Assembly (NCBI RefSeq): GCF_963576545.1
Contig: NC_083653.1
Location: forward strand, 17,033,139 to 17,097,138
Direction of reading: 5' to 3'
DNA: 64,000 nucleotides
Source: Limanda limanda
Lineage: Eukaryota; Chordata; Actinopteri; Pleuronectiformes; Pleuronectidae
In this document: piece after piece, positions 37,641 through 51,205 of the stretch
Layout: every line of letters begins with the position of its first letter
Numbering within the stretch: position 1 is the stretch's first letter
Position numbers and translations under genes: made by a program
Notes under the pieces: model-generated
What the model was told of the DNA's origin: nothing
The model's database searches: none
The model's input: only the letters and a program-made list of their open reading frames with translations

Positions 37641-40600
37641 TAGTTTCCTTATTTTTCATCTTGATTGTAGCCTATAGCATGTTTGCAGTATTACTGTCCT
37701 TTATGTCTGCAAGTACAGTGCGTTTACAGTGTGCTACTCTACAAACAATATTTCACATTGATATTTGCAGTCATTTGTTTCCTTTAAACTATAACTGTTT
37801 TATTTTATAAGACATTAAAGCTGGTTTGAATTAAAATTTCTACATATTCCGTTTTTTTGAAAGGTTAAAGATTTTTTTTTTCTATTTAACCCTCATTGGT
37901 GTGCTCAGCGTCTTCTATTAAAAAAAGCCGTAATATTATGTGCACAGTTGATCGCCTGGTGATTAGTGATAGCCGAGACCCCCTGCTGGTCCACAATGTT
38001 AAGTCCAGTGAGCGTCAACAGCGCTCGCAACTAATCTCAGCTTTTCTCTCGTTTGATTTGCACACTGGGACTTATATCACGTTGTAAAATCACCATTTAT
38101 GTCATGTACGGTATCAGCATAACTGTCCTTGCTCTGGCAGTTCTCTCTTTCACTCCCATACTGGTGCGACGAGCACGCATGAACAAATCCCCTGTCCCTG
38201 TCCTTTCTGTGTTTGAAAGGTGATATTATACAACAGCGTGGTATAATGTGGTGTGAGGGCAGCGGAGAGAGCAGTGACTAGGATCCTCACCCAGCCGTGC
38301 TCTGCTGTTTTACCCCATGTGGTGACACACAGCGCTGGCAGGAGTGATATAATTAGAATGGAAATTACAGAAAGTTACAGGCGAGCTAAATCCCCTCGCG
38401 CATCGCGTGGCTAAAAATGTCCCGGGCAACGCCAGTGGATGTATCACCATAGCAACAGCCTTCTTCTGCACTCTATTTTCAGACTGAAAAGGGAGAACCA
38501 TCCAGAAAGAGCGGAAGAGAGCGAGGGAGAGAGAAATGCAAACATTGCCATTTCTGTAGAAACTGATACATTATTTAAGTAAGGAAAACATCTCTGAGTG
38601 AGTGCTGGCGGGTGGGAGGTGGGCTGGGCTGTGTGCGCTCGCTTGTCAGGGCTTAACTGAACCTTCTTGGGGGCATTAGTGTGACGGTCAAACAAGGACA
38701 AAGGGGTGCTGTGGGGTTGACTTACACATCTCAGCAGAGGTCAACGCTGAAATCCACACCAGCAGCCAGAGATGTGAACATCGGTGCGGCGGTGTGATGA
38801 GGCTTCCTACCCGCTGGTGCATCAGCTTCCACTCCAATCAATCACAAATCAAATGGTTAGTGGATGGACTGTTACGGCAAGTGAACCATCTCATGGAGAA
38901 AGAACAGGCTTCAATGAACCTAAATGGAAGCCAGTGTTTGAGTTCAGCATTGGGTCAAGGACACGGTGTCATTTCACAAACAAGATGTTTGACTAAACTA
39001 ATCATATTTCAGTTGTATGTTCGTATATGTATAGGTATAGTTGTGCCTTGAAAACTTAAAGACATGTTTATTTCTAAGAAAATCCTGAGAGAAGCTTCAT
39101 TCTTTATTCACTTCATCTCCATTTCTCTCTATTTCCCAATTCCTTTCACTTCAGTGCAATTTATTGTAATTCATTTCAGCACAATGTGGTTTATTGGCAT
39201 GGCAGTCGGGAATGAAATGCCAAAGCACCAAGACAAAAGATCCACATTTTCTCCCTTTCTCTGTCTCTCTGATGGCCTAATCAGGTCTTAAATGAAAGCA
39301 TACTCTCTCGCTCTCTCTGTCTCTCTCCCTCTCTCACATCCTCTGTCCATCTTTCCGTCTCCTAATGTTTCTCTCACCCCCCAGGGGTTCTGATTGAGCC
39401 GGCTGGGAGGCATGGATCTTTCTCTATTGATCCGCCTGCTGAATCACTTATCCCTTTTCCAATGGCCTTCATCACCAGCACTCTCTGCATGCACAGATTT
39501 CCTTACTTTTTTTGCAGCCAAGATCCAGGGCTCGGAAAAAGAAATGCATCACAATTGAGGAGAATATAATGACTGTAATGTAATGAACTGTAATAAATAA
39601 CAGCGTCTCAGGAAAGAAACATGTAAAGCACACAGATCAGATGACAAGTACCTCAAGGAACAAAAGGCAATGTCTGTGATGAATCCAGGAGTCAATAACA
39701 TTGTATATGGGTCATTGTTATATATAGGAATACATCTGATTGAGGGAAACATCCTGGCCATGCTAATGGGCACTAAAGAGTCTTGTTTCCGACAGATGCT
39801 GCAGTGAAGGAAGAGTTCAAAGCAGGAACGTATAGCGTGTAGAATCCTATCAAGGTACTAGATTTAGAGTCGCAGTTTCATTTATAGAAATGCACAGAAC
39901 GACTGTATCTGCAGGCGTCTGCACATAAACATGTCTAAGAATAATATGAGCGAGGGAAGGCAACTGACTTATGCAGCAGAATTCGAAAACATGACAGTGT
40001 CATAAAGTGGAGCCAATATGCAGAATCTGTTTTTCATCAGCTGGAGGTGAAAACACATTCGGTTTCATTGGTGTTCACTGGTGAAAAAAAAATTAATTTC
40101 TGAAAAGCCTGGACACATGTAAAACTACGTGACGGAAAAACATACCAAAAGCCAAATATCTCAATAATAATCAGAAGAATAAATACCAAGCAACTGGCCT
40201 CAATATGGTTGAAGGCCTCTATTGTTCAGCACTAAACGCCAACAACCAGGATTATGCTTTGCGCATCCATATCACTGTAAACCTATGCATACAAAGCAAA
40301 ACTGAGACATATATTTATATGGTGTGCTAGTATGTAGGCTGCTGGAGATCATTTGAATGCTGCAGTGGCCTTTACGAACCTCTTATTATCACCATCCATC
40401 AACATGTCATGCATCACTTTTTTCCTTCTGCTCAAGTGCCGAGCCAAAGACGAAGAAACAAGAAACTGTTCTGACTGGTTGCAATTTGAGTGTACGGATC
40501 AAACAATCGTATAGTCATCCACTCATTAATTCAGTACAGCGAGGAAAATAAATTACAGCTGAGGACCTGAACTCCCCGCGTCTCGCTGGCCAGTTTGGCG

Positions 40601-43600
40601 ATGTGCATCCAGCACTTGACTCTGCCAGTTTAGACCACTGTTAACATGTTTTAAAGTGATGTGGCTTTGGGGAAAGCTGCGACGTTTTCAACTTTAAGGA
40701 CCTTGTATACTGAACACCAAAAGTATGTTCTTTCCCATACTACTGGGAATGTGCAAAAAACATGTTCTTACCATTGAGAACAACAAGGAAGAGAGAGGCC
40801 AACATTGTTAAGACAGGTCCCAAGTGGTCTCGCTGCTTTTTGTGATGTCAACCAGATGCCTGTGGGCTGATACAGATGCTTTCATTCTCCTAGCAGGATG
40901 GACTCACTAACACAGCCAGCCTCCGTCCAGGCAGAAAACAAGTCCCTGCATGCATCCTGATAATGCCTATCTGCCCGTTTCTCTCCGCTTCACTTTCTTT
41001 GACTGTCACTCACTATCTCACTCTCTTTCAGTCCCACTCTCTCTTTCCGTCTCTTTTAATTCTTTCAGACTTTTTTTTTTTGGTCCTGTCCTCTCTGCCT
41101 CCCTCGTGCTTTTGTTTGACTTTATTCTCGTCATCAAACATGACCATTTGTCACTGTTGACACAATATGCTCTGACCTCCAGTGCGCTCCGTCACTTTGA
41201 ACCTCTGCCGTCCTTCTGTCGGGAAGACTTGCACAGACAGGGGACACGGAGAGCGATAGAGAATGGAAGAATAATGATGAGCGTTTAGCACGGGGTTGAA
41301 AGTCTGTTAGAAACTAGATTAAACGGGACAAACGCAAATACAAGAACAGACAAAGACAGGGCACAACTGGATGGTTCCACCCCAAAATAGTGGCCATCTA
41401 TAACACCTCTCAGCTGAGATGCCCACGTTGAGTAAGCAGGAATGATGTAGTGTTGTGTTAACTTGTCCTGGCAGCTTGCACACGTGAGCGCAGCGAGGTT
41501 ATGCATGCTATTCCTGGCTGCAAATTTAAGGATGAATGTATGGAAACATGTGACACGCAAACACGCAAACATACACACACACGCACATTCATGTCTATTA
41601 AACTCCAGCTTTGGTTTACAGCTGTCAGTAGATTGAAGATGTAGGTCAAATAAGCAGACTGTCGGATTGTAATGAATAAATTCAGATCAGTAATAGTCGG
41701 CTGTGGAATCTGTGACTATCCAGAGTCAAAAGACAGAGAGAAAGTGGGAAGAAGGAAATTGGTAAATGGAGAATGAAAAATGAAAGCATAAAAAAGAAAG
41801 AAAGAGAGAACTGAGAGCGATTTAAATGACAAAGTGAGTATTAAAACGAGTGTCAGGAGGCAGAATGAGGTTTCTCCGAGCGGCAGATTTCTTGCTGACA
41901 GTCTGTGAAAACGTAGGAGCCCAAAGTGGCTGTGTCAAGACAATTGTGACCTCCTTGTTGAGCACGGTTAAGTATACGTGTTGTTTGTGGCTCATGCAAA
42001 GAGAGTTTATTTAAACCTTTGCGGGGTGTGTTGCCGGAGCTGGTCCAAAACCAGCACTGAGCCATGGACGTGCTGTTCCTGTTTTTGTCAAGTTGCCAGT
42101 GACCTGACATGTTTCTTGTTAGATATTAGATAATGACTAATACTGTTATCACCTCAATTTGTTTTTAGCATTTTGAAAATTGTGAGATGTTCTCCAGTGG
42201 TTAGGTAAGTGCTGATTATGATGGACTCAGCTGTATTGTAATTGCAGACACTGGTTTATTCAATGAGACACTGAAGTCATAGACTGTGAAATGTAGATGT
42301 TAGATCAAGAGAATAAATTATTAATCCAGAGATTTATATTCAATCCCGATATATTTTCAAATAAAGCCTGTACGGCCTTCATCTTCTCTTCAATGTGACA
42401 ATATTGGATAACACTTCAGGATAATAAATGTAAATCATGACTAAGTGATATGATGTTGGCTAGAGTAGGGACACAAACAACATTCCAGTTAAATGAACTG
42501 AACAATCCTGGGTGTTAAAGATATAATGAAAATCAGATTTCAACTTTTTATGTCATTGTTTATAACATACTTTGTAAAAACTAATTAAAATCAAGATTTG
42601 ACGGGAAGGGAAACAAACTCTTTGTATTCCAAGTCCCAAATAAAGACTATGGCAATGTTAGGTAAGCTTTACTTTTGACCACCAATCAGAGAGAGAGAGT
42701 TAATTTGGACATTACCAATTGTTAAATGAGTTTAAAGTCAACATTCCATCTACAAATTAATAATAGACACATCTTGGATCATCACAATGCTGAATGACAG
42801 TTGGCAGACGGTGGGACCAGTCCAAAGTCCAGGGGAGTGTGGCCTTGGCTTGAAGCCATGAGCATTGAGCATCACCGGACATGAGCCTGGATCGAGGGAA
42901 CACTGGCCTCTCTTTCCTAGAGCCAGAAAAAACTGGAAAAGAGATAACCTGTCTCTGTCTGTAATGTTTTGACATCAGATAGCGATGTAATTCAAGGTTT
43001 TGTCTGCAATGTCTTATACACCTATCTATCTTGTATTTTTACAAAGTTTTAATCTAAGGGTTTGAGGAACCGATAATAATCCATTTAGTGATGTGAGTGG
43101 TTTGTTGTAAGTGATATCGGACTGATTTAAGAAGAAGCTCTTGTGAGGAGCATGGTGGGATGGATGGCAACAAAGAGGGCAAAGGGTGAAGTAAATATGG
43201 AGCACAAACTGTAAAGTAAAAGGACTGAAAAATTAAAGCATGGTTATCAATTTCACCTTAAATACATAGTTGTATTTATTCCAAACAGGTTTAAATGTTT
43301 ACTGTTCCTCCGTCAACTGCATTCAGACTCATAATGCAATTTAAAACGTCCGCACTGCATTTTTTGCCCAGCACCAACATGATGTTTAAACAGGAACCAA
43401 CACGCTGGCTTTGTTTGACTATTGTCCAGACTTCACCTGTTGAATTTCATCAGTCTGTAATTACTAGGAGCGCACCCTTGTGTGTATGTGCAGCGTGTCT
43501 ACTGAGCAAACTGCTTACTCCACTGTATGCCAGACACACATGCAACTAATGTGTGACTTTGTGATTAACAGGAGATGAGTGAGAGCTCTGGTTATAGAGA

Positions 43601-44026
43601 GTGACAACACAGGGAGAGCGGACGCTGCAGAGGTGGAAATGAACAACATGTCACTCAGGCTGGCTCTGTATTGACATTAGAGGTCATGATGAGAGATTGA
43701 ATCTACCTCTAGCTTCAGAAAACAGGGAGGGGGGGGCAAAGTCAAGGTCGTCAGTGGCTAAGATAGTGAGGAGGTGAAGGGGAGCCGTGTAGCGTGTTAA
43801 CGTACGAACCAGCCAGCTCCTCTATTTGCCAAGCCTTTGTTCTTAATTAGATGTGAGACTGTGGGTCCTCCCTGTGCACATGCACAAGCAAACACACACA
43901 TACAGTACAGAGGCAATCCCAGTACATATCACATGCATGTGAATGAAGCAGCTATAGGTTCTCTTTGCCAACCTGCTGCTCTGTATAACTTCCTGCCAGG
44001 TGCAAGGTGGAGATGACCACGCACGC
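37641..44026. other. Long single-copy-looking non-coding stretch
   Basis: No gene, RNA or clear mobile element in over 6 kb. 38300-38470 and 39385-39540 have low repeat content and may be conserved. Pyrimidine-rich tracts lie at 39303-39380 and 40990-41060, a purine-rich tract at 41720-41820, and short AC runs near 41571-41585. A CATAGACTGTGAAATGTAGA string at 42278 is a possible stray end of the inverted-ended family. Confidence 0.5.
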
Positions 44027-44095
44027 ACACACACACACACACAGGCAAACACACACACAACCACACCCACACACAAACACACACACACACACTCT
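44027..44095. repeat. Interrupted (AC)n microsatellite
   Basis: AC tract with AGGCAA and CCACACCC interruptions, followed by (TC)n to about 44101. A purine-rich GAGAGG tract lies at 44286-44331. Confidence 0.9.
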
Positions 44096-44101
44096 CTCTC
44101 T

Positions 44102-47100
44102 TTTGCAGCAGCAGATGACTTCAGATATGTAAGGATTTAATCCGTGCCCCAGGTGCTGCAGAGGTATTATGGACAACAAAGGCCTGATAAAGATGCCATT
44201 TTTGTCAATTTGGCTCCAGGATATGATTAGTAACGACCCACACCAGGTGAGAGGCCTGAGGCTACGGCGCCACTACGCCAGTAATGAGAGAGGGAGAGAG
44301 AGGGAGAGAGACATGGAGGGAAGGAGAGGGAGTCGTCATCTTTTGGGGAAATTTAAAGCATCTTTAAAGATCACAGGAATTAAATGGCTAATTGGAGTGA
44401 TGAGTCAATTAAGAGTAGTTTTCAAATTGTTCCTCACAAGTGCAATGAGAATAGTTTATAAACAGGGATATAAGATACACACCCACAGTAGTGCTGGGAT
44501 GTTTTTAACTTCAGTGTCAACTTCTCAATGTTTTGAGTGCAGTGAGTATTTTTAGTTTGAAAGTATTGGGTGTTGCACACCTTTCAGGCCACAAGAGAGC
44601 AGGGCACACTAACCTGACATGAAATTAAACAAAATGGCTCATGATCCTCCTGAAATATTAAACAGCAAACTTGAAGCTGATAATTAATTAGATTAATTAA
44701 TGTCTCCACTGAACTTACTGTGTTGCTAGTGTTGATGAGGTTGCAGGTTATAAACAACTTGTTTTTATGATACAATACTACCAGGAAAAAAATTTAAATA
44801 CACAGAAAGATATTCAATGAGATTGAGTTTTAACCAAACTGCAGCAACAAGTCTACTTGGTTCGCAAGCAGCAGGAATCATACCCACAACCTAACAAGCA
44901 CCAAGTCCACTGTTTGACTCTGGTACATGAGGAAATTCAATGAGCTCTGCTGCTCCAAACTGGTCCTTCGGTATTTTTCAGCTTACAAGCTGCGGTACAG
45001 CGTGTACAGGAAGTGTCGAGGGGAGCGAGTCTGTACAAGAGCTTGTTTCAGCATCAGCTGCATTGAGTAAAGTTTGCACAGTTTGTGCAGGTTTGTAGTA
45101 CTGAGGGTCTCAGTAGTGAGAAATGGAAAACGTGTGAGTCAGTCACTATGGCTGCGCTGTACCATATGTAACATTTTAGAAATCATTAGTCACAGTTTCC
45201 CTAGTGTAACCACCCTCTGAAGGTTAGGGTCAGTTAAGGTTCAGTTTAACATAAACAGAAACACAGTGATGAGGAAACAGGCTTCGGAACAACATCGCCA
45301 GGCAACAGGTTACAGTAATTATAGTTTGAATTAAAACTGTATTTGAAATTAGATAATATATTTGGCTCTCCAGCACATGAACAGAGTTAAGACAAAGTGT
45401 TGCATTCTGATCTGGCTTTGTGAAATTAATGCTAATTCATCAATAAAATGTCAAAACGCTGGTTACAGTACTTTTCTCCGATCAACGGTCACATTCCCCA
45501 TTTGGCCAGACCGCCTTCACTATTTACATCTGTTGTGCTCATGTGGAAAATGCTGGAAACTGCATTGTGCTGGGAGTCAGTAATTTGTTGATATTAGCTA
45601 ATTTTAGAAAGTGTTGCACACTGTTGGTGCTGTGGGGAAATGGAGGAGAGGCATTGTGGGAAGACACTCTGGTTGTTTAGTTTACGTTACAATCTGTTCG
45701 CACATTCGCAGTAAAAAAAGGGATTAATTAATGCAAATTGTCGCAGAATATTTCATATAAATGGCCTGTATTTATATATGTATTTATGTAATATTTATTT
45801 AAAAGCTCAATTTGGTCACAAGGCAAATTTAAACCCTGTTTGAAGTTGTAATGCTGCCGACAGTTAACATGTAAAAAGGAGAGCTGGTCAGAGATACAGG
45901 GCTTTTTCCTGGATTGAGTACATATAGGAAGGTGTAAAATCCTGTCAAGCTCACTGGAGAAGCTATTTGGCCGCTCATTTTGGCCCAGCACTGCCGTAGT
46001 TGAAGACAACACTTCAGCCTTTGAAGTTGTAATGATTCAAAACAAACAGGAAACCACAAAGTATCATTTCAAAAGGAGGCCCAGAGGAGACGAGGAAGCC
46101 AGAGACATGAGTATGAATGGGGCTAAGGGAGGAGAAAACGGCAGCTTGCTGTCGAGCGCAGCAGGTTAATTTGCTCTTGTAAGAACGAGGGCTTTCCCTC
46201 TAGCCGCCCTTATCTTTGTTGTCCTCCTGGATGTTAGTGTCAAACCGAGAGGCGGTGTAAGGATCCTGCTTCTGCACTGTCACCTCTCTGGTTGCAGCCC
46301 AGGAGTGACAGAGTAGCAGCTTTACACTGTAATCCTGTAATTATGTCAATTAAGGGGCTGAAGAATGGAGGTGGGTAACGGAATTTTGTAAAGAGGGGAA
46401 AGTAATATCACATACTAAGGTGTATGCCTCACACATACACGGGAAACAAACAAACCCATTACACCAGGATTGTGATGTTGAAAAAGAGGATTTACTCTCT
46501 GTTATTGAGCTCTGATGAGTTAAGATGTTTTTAATTGGTCGAACATGGTCCAATCATTGTGGATTGGATTCCTTGAAAGCAACTACAGGAAAAACGGATT
46601 TAGCTGGAACAGCAAAGAAAAGAGCCAAAATTTGAATTGAGGATGAGTGTCAGGCGAAAGGTCTTAGGGAAGAGGGTTGTACATTACCTCAAATAGGATT
46701 TACAGCAGCTATAAAGAGAGATTACACAAAAACCTGGAGTACACAGTCGTGTTCTTGTACGTCGTAGTCCTGTGGGCAACTGCTCTTTGATACTGGTTTT
46801 ACAGAAAGTCAGCCTTGATGACTGTAATGCAAAATAGGTGAAACACTCACTGAAACATGCTGCAGCAGCTCAGACGGGTGCTGAGTCTTGGTCAAGGAGA
46901 AACCTGAAGTCCAAATTTCTTGTGTAAATACACTACCCTAGTCAGTCTGATGAAAAGTAGGGAAAAAATAGCCATGCTGAACTGAAGTGTAGGATTTACT
47001 AAAGTTTCTAATTTGGTTATTATCATAGTCCCCAAGGATAAACAAAGAAAAGATAAAACAACAAACTTTCTACATACTGGCTTTAACCGAAACACAAGGG

Positions 47101-47293
47101 TGAGAGCACAAACATTAAGAGAAACAACTTGGAAATATGCAAACAAGGAAAATAGAAAATCCCAAATGCAACAAGTACAGCAGAAAACATGCTAGAAAAG
47201 CCACAGAAAAAAGGAAGCATAAGAAACACTTACTAGTTGGCAGCTGGAGATGAACAAGTGTAGTAACACAAACAATAATGTAATCCACCAGTG
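44102..47293. other. Non-coding sequence, no gene seen
   Basis: 46130-46340 is low in repeats and possibly conserved. AT-rich sequence dominates 44600-45100 and 45700-45800. No recognisable gene. Confidence 0.5.
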
Positions 47294-47610
47294 GTTACGG
47301 AAGTGCAATACTTGGGACACTTGTAGGCCCTTATCATAGTAGCAAAATGCCTAGAAATGTCCCGATCAATCAGAATGAGCCGGACACTTCTAGGCACTTA
47401 TCATTGAAGCAAAATGCCTAGAAATGTCCCACTCTTGGTGTTAGGGAAGTACATTACGTGGGAGACTTGTAGGAACTTAACATTATCGCAAAAATGTCTA
47501 GAAATGTCCCGGCCAATCAGAATGAGCCTGACATTTCTAGGCACTTATCATTGAGGCAAAATGCCTAGAAATGTCCCACTCTTGTGGTTAGGGAAGTGAA
47601 ATACTTGGGC
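47294..47610. repeat. Tandem array of four short hairpins (146-bp unit, about 2.15 copies)
   Basis: Two units of about 146 bp begin at GTTACGG (47294) and GTTAGGG (47440), and a partial third begins at 47587. Each unit contains two about 50-nt inverted repeats of the form GGGACANTTNTAGGC ... GCCTAGAAATGTCCC, at 47314-47363, 47381-47430, 47460-47510 and 47528-47577. The spacer inside each unit is 17 bp (GATCAATCAGAATGAGC and GGCCAATCAGAATGAGC) and the spacer between units is 29 bp. The right arms are nearly invariant (GCCTAGAAATGTCCC in three of four), while the left arms vary more. No reading frame is conserved across units. It may be a satellite-like amplification of a hairpin element; the function is unknown. 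Confidence 0.8.
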
Positions 47611-48230
47611 TCTGCATACTGGTTCATCGTTACTGCTAATAGTGGTGCCTGTCCTTCTCGTGCTAAACAATGTCTGTCCTGAAAATCCTGATTGTAACAT
47701 TGTTGCTAATGTGGTTCAAAAAAGTCCAAGATAGTATTTCTGTAATGTTGGTAACGAAAATTTAACAACAAACCAGTTAACATCACTTTGTGCAGCAGTT
47801 AGCAGCAACTAATTTAAGCATTGCGGCTATGGATAGTTATGAAGTTAGTTTCAGCAGTATTATGGTTGTTAGAGAATCTACTCAAGGCTATCAATATACC
47901 TACATTATCGTATTTTCACCTGGTTTCTAGTAACTGTTACGCTAACTGTCAAGGTAACTTGGTTTTGTTTAAAGTTAGGGGTACCCTTCACAGTGAGGAC
48001 TGGACTTCTGTCATGTTTATTAAAGATTCACTCCAAGTGTTTCCAATGATCCTGACTGATAAGACCTCAACTTAGCTTGTGTTTTGATAGTTTAGTTCAA
48101 GGAAAGAAGTTTAAAAAAGCAGGTTTACAGTTTGGCAGAACCGAAGAAACTGAGGGATCTAGAACTCCAAGGGTTAGGGTTAGTCCAAGTCCAAGCAGAA
48201 TGTTTTAAAAAGTCTGGTTATTCTGAAGTC
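47611..48230. other. Non-coding sequence, no gene seen
   Basis: AT-rich unique sequence. The 3' end carries the target duplication AAGTC (48226-48230) of the LTR that follows. Confidence 0.5.
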
Positions 48231-48756
48231 TATCAGGATCTGGCACTTTAGTGCATGTTTGAGTTTAATTGTAAAAGTATTTTCTGTTTGGGAGTTCTCT
48301 GTTTTGAGTTTTCATGTTTGCACTCTGTTTCTGTTTCCTGTTTTATTTTGTAGTCTGTTCCTTGTGTGTTGTTTCTGTCTTCACTTCCTGTCGGTGATTG
48401 TCTTCCTCTGCCCTCATGTGTTACACCTGTGTTCAATTGCCCCTCCCTTCCCTGTGTATTTAAGCCTCTGTCTTCCCTTTGTCCTGGGTCGGATTGTCTG
48501 TTTTTCCTGCGGTGTTGTCTGTCCTGTTTTTCCTGCGGTGTTTCTGGTTGCTGTCCTGGTCTCCTGAACCTAGTGTAAGCTTACTTGTGTTTTGTTCCTC
48601 CTGTTGTCTTTCCAGTTTGCTACTCCTTTTGTTTTGTTTGTTACCTGTTTAGTGTTAGTGTTTAGGTTTTGTTTGTTAAAGAACTTCTTTTATTAAATTA
48701 CCCTTTTATTTAACTATCTCTGCATCTGGGTCCATCTTTCCATCCAAACCGTGACA
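48231..48756 (+). mobile_element. Solo LTR, plus strand (526 bp)
   Basis: The element starts TATCAGG (probably a mutated TGTCAGG) and ends CCGTGACA, and it is flanked by a perfect 5-bp duplication AAGTC (48226-48230 and 48757-48761). A TATTTAA box is at 48457-48463 and an ATTAAA polyadenylation-type signal at 48692-48697. A 26-bp tandem duplication sits downstream of the TATA box (48500-48525 and 48526-48551). No internal coding sequence is present, so it is a solo LTR. It is related to the LTR at 25869 through shared blocks such as TTCCTGTTTTATTTTG (48335-48350). Confidence 0.65.
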
Positions 48757-48761
48757 AAGTC

Positions 48762-50076
48762 CTTTACTGGGACAGTTCACAACAACTTTTTTGCTTCTCA
48801 CGATTTGAACACGCTGACCTTGTTAGCCAGCCAGCTAGTTAGTTGATTTCTCAGTTAACTATTAGCTGACATAATGATGGACGGCCTCTAACATAGCACG
48901 ACAAACACAGGAACCATGGCCTGTTAACTACAGGACTGGATCTGTGGATGCTCGGAAACTTATCGGTATCGAAACAGGTTATGTGCTAACTAACAGATCA
49001 GTGTGTACAAAAGCAATCACTGCTCTTGGCTTCATCACTTAGAAGATCACATATGGAGCCTAACCCGGTCTTTTTCGAGGGAAAGATTCTTATGAGACCA
49101 GCAAACCCTTTTCCTGAAGATCGTTTTAAATGAGGATCAGACTTGAAGGCACCAAATATGAGTCATAACACTTGGAACAAAAGCTAACAGGACAGTGAGG
49201 AGGATGTCAAACAGTCTTCACACTCCCACATGCTGCTCCAATCATTCACAACAAGTGAAATCATCTGTGTGGGTGTACAAAGGGTGTGCAGGGCCTTTAA
49301 CAGAAAGTAATGTGACTAATTACTTCTGCTAGAATCTAATTAGTGATGAATAATTTATTACATTTTTCAGGTAAGGTGACCAAAATTGCAAATAACCCAT
49401 ACCTCAAAGCATGCTTTTATTATTATTTCATCACTACTAACTCGACTTTTCAAATAAACCCAACTATATCTGTCATCCAAGCACAAAATGTACTTTTTAA
49501 AGTGTATCTCTTGTTGCACCCTTATTGTATTTTCGTTATCATTTTCATTGTAAGGTTTTTTCCCTGGGTAGTGAGAACTTGACTCACGAAAACTTGTGTA
49601 AAAATGGTAACACACAACTGTCATCCTCTCACATTGTTGCATGGTTCTGCTGTTCAGTTACAGCTCCAGTTAACAAGGATGAGTCGAGGATATATAGTTA
49701 CAGATACAAGTTTTTAATGGAACACTTTCTGCATCCTTGTGCAGTTGACGCAGTGTTATTCTTGTTTTCCTCTGCAGTACCGCAGGCTACTTACCTTCTC
49801 TGTGGTTCTGATCCATGTCAGCCATCAGCAACAATCCCCCAGGAGACATCCCTCGCTGATGACATCATCTCTCAGCGTGGGAAGTTGATGGATCCCTCGC
49901 CATTTTGGTGCCCGTGGTTTTGATGAAGTGGCGAGCAGGTAGCTGAGGGGGGAGGTGAGCGGAGGACGACTGCCAAAAACACCCATAGCGCTTTGTCAAC
50001 GTCATGGAGGTGCACTCAGGTCCCCATGCAGCCCAGACAGAGATTAAGAGCAGGGAGGACAGTGGAAGTGGTGCAT
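48762..50076. other. Non-coding sequence, no gene seen
   Basis: AT-rich and unique-looking. Overlapping short frames at 49343-49923 on both strands have no domains. Confidence 0.5.
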
Positions 50077-50119
50077 GTGTGTGTGTGTGTGTGTGTGTTT
50101 ACGTATGCGTGTGTGTGTT
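50077..50119. repeat. Interrupted (GT)n microsatellite
   Basis: GT tract with TTTACGTATGC interruption. Further tracts: (TG)n at 50514-50541 and (AC)n at 50733-50757. Confidence 0.9.
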
Positions 50120-50757
50120 TGCACCATCATCAGATATATCAGATTATCTCACTACACCTTTATCTATTATACAGTGAAATATCTCCACATGACTCCCTAC
50201 ACAAGCAGCCGCCCCCTCCTCCATCCAACCCTCATTGAACCTTTAGCCTGTGAACTGGCCCAAGATAAAGAGTCACGAGGGCAGGTCAGGTGAGGAGAGA
50301 GGGAAGGAGGGAGAATAGCTGCAGAGTGCTGCGTTCCCTCGATGAATGTGCAAACTCTCTGTTCTTCAAACGGCTTCATCTCACTTTAGTCTTGCGCTGT
50401 AACGGACCAGCAGGAGGCCTCGCAGCCGGGAAGCCCGCCATGAGCTCATACAGTTAAAATGTAATTTAACCGCATGAGAGCATGTGTGTGTGCATATGGA
50501 TATCTGAGACAGCGTGTGTGTGTCTGTGTGTGTGTGTGTGTTAATGTGACACCGTACTGTATACAAGACAAGGACAACGGGAGATGCAAGGCCTGCAGTC
50601 CTTTTTCTGTCAAGGGCAAATCAGACCTGTCAAAAAGCATCAAGCCGTGCTGCCATGGCAACGACGTTAGCACCCGCGAAGGTCACAAGATGGAGTGTGT
50701 GTTCGCCTCCTGCTGGGCTGCTGTCATAAATGACACACACACACACACACATACACA

Positions 50758-51173
50758 CAAATTCAATCTGTTTAAAGCATAGAATCATTTTTACAACCGC
50801 TTTTTTTTTTCTTTATCATTTGCAGGGAATCAGTTGGCATCCTGTGTTACCACGGAGACCGGAATTTTTGTGGGTCAGACAAAGTTGATTTAATTTTGTG
50901 TTAATAATGAGGCAAAAAGATGAAATGTATCACTCTAAAGGTGCTCTACTTTTATTGAGTCTTGGGATAAGAATCTCAGATTTAAAAGCACAGGACTGTG
51001 TTCATATCGAGATTAATACACACACACAGACTCACACACTCACATACGTCCTTGCACATCCACAGACATTTCTCAGCAGGTTCACAGGCTCATTAGAGTT
51101 TTCCCAGCTGTCTGAAGAGGATCTGTGGGACGTCGCCATCACTTACCTCAACTACATAGGGATCTAACGCCGT

Positions 51174-51205
<32 letters not shown>

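Noticed and set aside
44870..44930. tRNA-like string GGTTCGCAAGC and nearby AGTCCACTG
   Set aside because: No acceptor-stem pairing or correct arm spacing could be found.
48259..48578. Hydrophobic Cys/Phe/Leu-rich frames of 70-102 codons
   Set aside because: They lie inside the solo LTR, whose T/C-rich sequence gives chance hydrophobic frames.
50800..50890. Possible splice acceptor (pyrimidine run then CATTTGCAG)
   Set aside because: The downstream frame stops after about 20 codons and resembles no known protein; acceptor-like strings are common.
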